A stretch of 64,000 nucleotides of DNA from Cytophagales bacterium (GTDB lineage: Bacteria; Pseudomonadota; Gammaproteobacteria; Burkholderiales; Burkholderiaceae_C), in assembly GCA_030054145.1 (NCBI GenBank), contig JASGCK010000005.1, positions 1-64,000 on the forward strand, written 5' to 3'. The translations under genes were made by a program, and so were the position numbers. Of this stretch, positions 62,079 to 64,000 are shown piece after piece. Below the pieces are notes generated by a model. That model was not told the origin of the DNA. It was given only the letters and a program-made list of their open reading frames with translations, and searched no databases. Positions within the stretch are counted from its first letter, which is position 1, and every line of letters starts with the position of its first letter.

Positions 62079-62082
<4 letters not shown>
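60871..62082 (+). CDS. AAA-family ATPase with OLD/ABC-like motifs
   Basis: 403 residues from ATG 60871, with AGGA seven bases before; ATG 60820 (after AGAGAGAG) is an alternative start. MKRLQIQNFAQIENVDIRFG opens the fold, Walker A GPQATGKS (27-34), a TAGQRE segment (about 221-226) replacing the ABC signature, Walker B VILEEPEMGLHP (about 252-263), and the switch STHSPLIVAA. No TOPRIM or nuclease domain follows. It overlaps the next gene (ATGA). Relatives of this architecture (PtuA, GajA, RloC-like) act in defence; the function here is inferred from this and its partner. Confidence 0.75.
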
Positions 62083-63571
<1,489 letters not shown>

Positions 63572-63671
63572 TTACCTTGGCTTCTAGCTCGTGCCGATAG
63601 GTGAACGTCACCATGTTAGGACTGACGCATGACAGTCGTATTTTCAATACTGTGCTTTCTACAATGCTCAC

Positions 63672-64000
63672 ATGCTAGAAATAACCTTCCCCCATTTCAC
63701 ATGGCTCAGTTTGCCGCGTAGCGAGCTGGCTACCCATTTGGAGGCTATACAAAATCGGATGCAAACCTTATCCAGCGTGGCTTTGGTTGATTTGCACGTG
63801 AGCGATTTATTAAACGATGCGCTGCCCTCACACTTTGACTACACCGCTGATTACGATTTACTGGTCTTTCGCAGGCTAACCGTGAGCGGCGCTAGGGCCG
63901 CTACCGATCTCATCAACATGGACACCAGCCCTGTCGCATTTGTGGTAATGGACAAAGTGGTTCTGAGCGTTCACCCCGAAGACTGCACTGTACGGGATGC
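63672..64000 (+). CDS. CorA-family magnesium transporter, cut by the window edge
   Basis: The first 109 codons of a longer frame, from ATG 63672: MLEITFPHFTWLSLPRSELA, then FDYTADYDLLVFRRL and SPVAFVVMDKVVLSVHPEDC. This N-terminal cytoplasmic domain is typical of the CorA (MIT) family. The GMN channel motif would lie beyond the window. A gene of this family behind hemB is common in Burkholderiales. Confidence 0.7.
   Translation, partial: MLEITFPHFTWLSLPRSELATHLEAIQNRMQTLSSVALVDLHVSDLLNDALPSHFDYTADYDLLVFRRLTVSGARAATDLINMDTSPVAFVVMDKVVLSVHPEDCTVRD

Overview
The window reads as a chromosome segment of a Gram-negative betaproteobacterium, most likely order Burkholderiales. The evidence is the divergent rsmI / yraN-diaA-dolP block, pilT divergent from yggS, sucCD, a PglL-type oligosaccharyltransferase, hemB followed by a CorA-family gene, and a full set of glycolate genes (glcD, glcE, glcF, glcB). 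No rRNA, tRNA, CRISPR array or replication origin was seen. I cannot name a species.

Layout. (1) 0.3-7.4 kb, minus strand: an envelope/signalling cluster of an OmpA-like protein, a CHASE2 protein and two caspase-like proteases, one broken by a small deletion. Toxin-antitoxin (TA) genes, intact and decayed, lie between the ompA-like and CHASE2 genes. (2) 7.5-16 kb: mostly housekeeping (nitroreductase, gmhA, rsmI, yraN-diaA-dolP, a beta-hydroxyacid dehydrogenase, pilT, yggS), with a dead zeta toxin beside gmhA. (3) 15.5-17.5 kb: a type II restriction-modification pair. (4) 17.5-24.7 kb: sugar-acid use, with an IlvD/Edd dehydratase divergent from a D-2-hydroxyacid dehydrogenase and a complete sugar ABC importer. 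(5) 24.7-33.7 kb: argC, sucCD, terC, a 44-residue pilin-like ORF plus pglL, purU, glcD and an SDR gene. (6) 33.8-42.6 kb: a four-gene island of PLD-SNF2 helicase, Eco57I-type methylase, AlbA/HATPase protein and a small DprA/SLOG protein. This is the best candidate for an undescribed defence system. (7) 42.7-50 kb: glcB, a LysR regulator, def, dprA, a copper-handling trio and TA remnants. (8) 59.5-50 kb, minus strand: a tight gene run from glcE to panC, carrying a class II aldolase, a broken PIN TA pair, a membrane protein, a DUF1016 nuclease, a deleted panD, a Septu-like ptuA-ptuB pair, glcF, panB and panC. (9) 59.6-64 kb: a ccdB system with a Phd/CcdA hybrid antitoxin, a cupin, an ATPase plus a small partner protein, hemB and a corA-like gene cut by the window edge.

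How the genes connect. GlcDEF would oxidise glycolate to glyoxylate and GlcB would condense glyoxylate with acetyl-CoA to malate. The four genes are split into three places with defence genes between them. panB and panC are intact, but the adjacent panD has lost its middle. A recurring theme is small internal deletions: a caspase, panD, a zeta toxin, a ccdB, a PIN toxin and a second vapC are all damaged, while the paired antitoxins mostly survive. Palindromic repeats are frequent, and two copies of one REP-like element lie in frame inside glcE and glcF, where they are translated.
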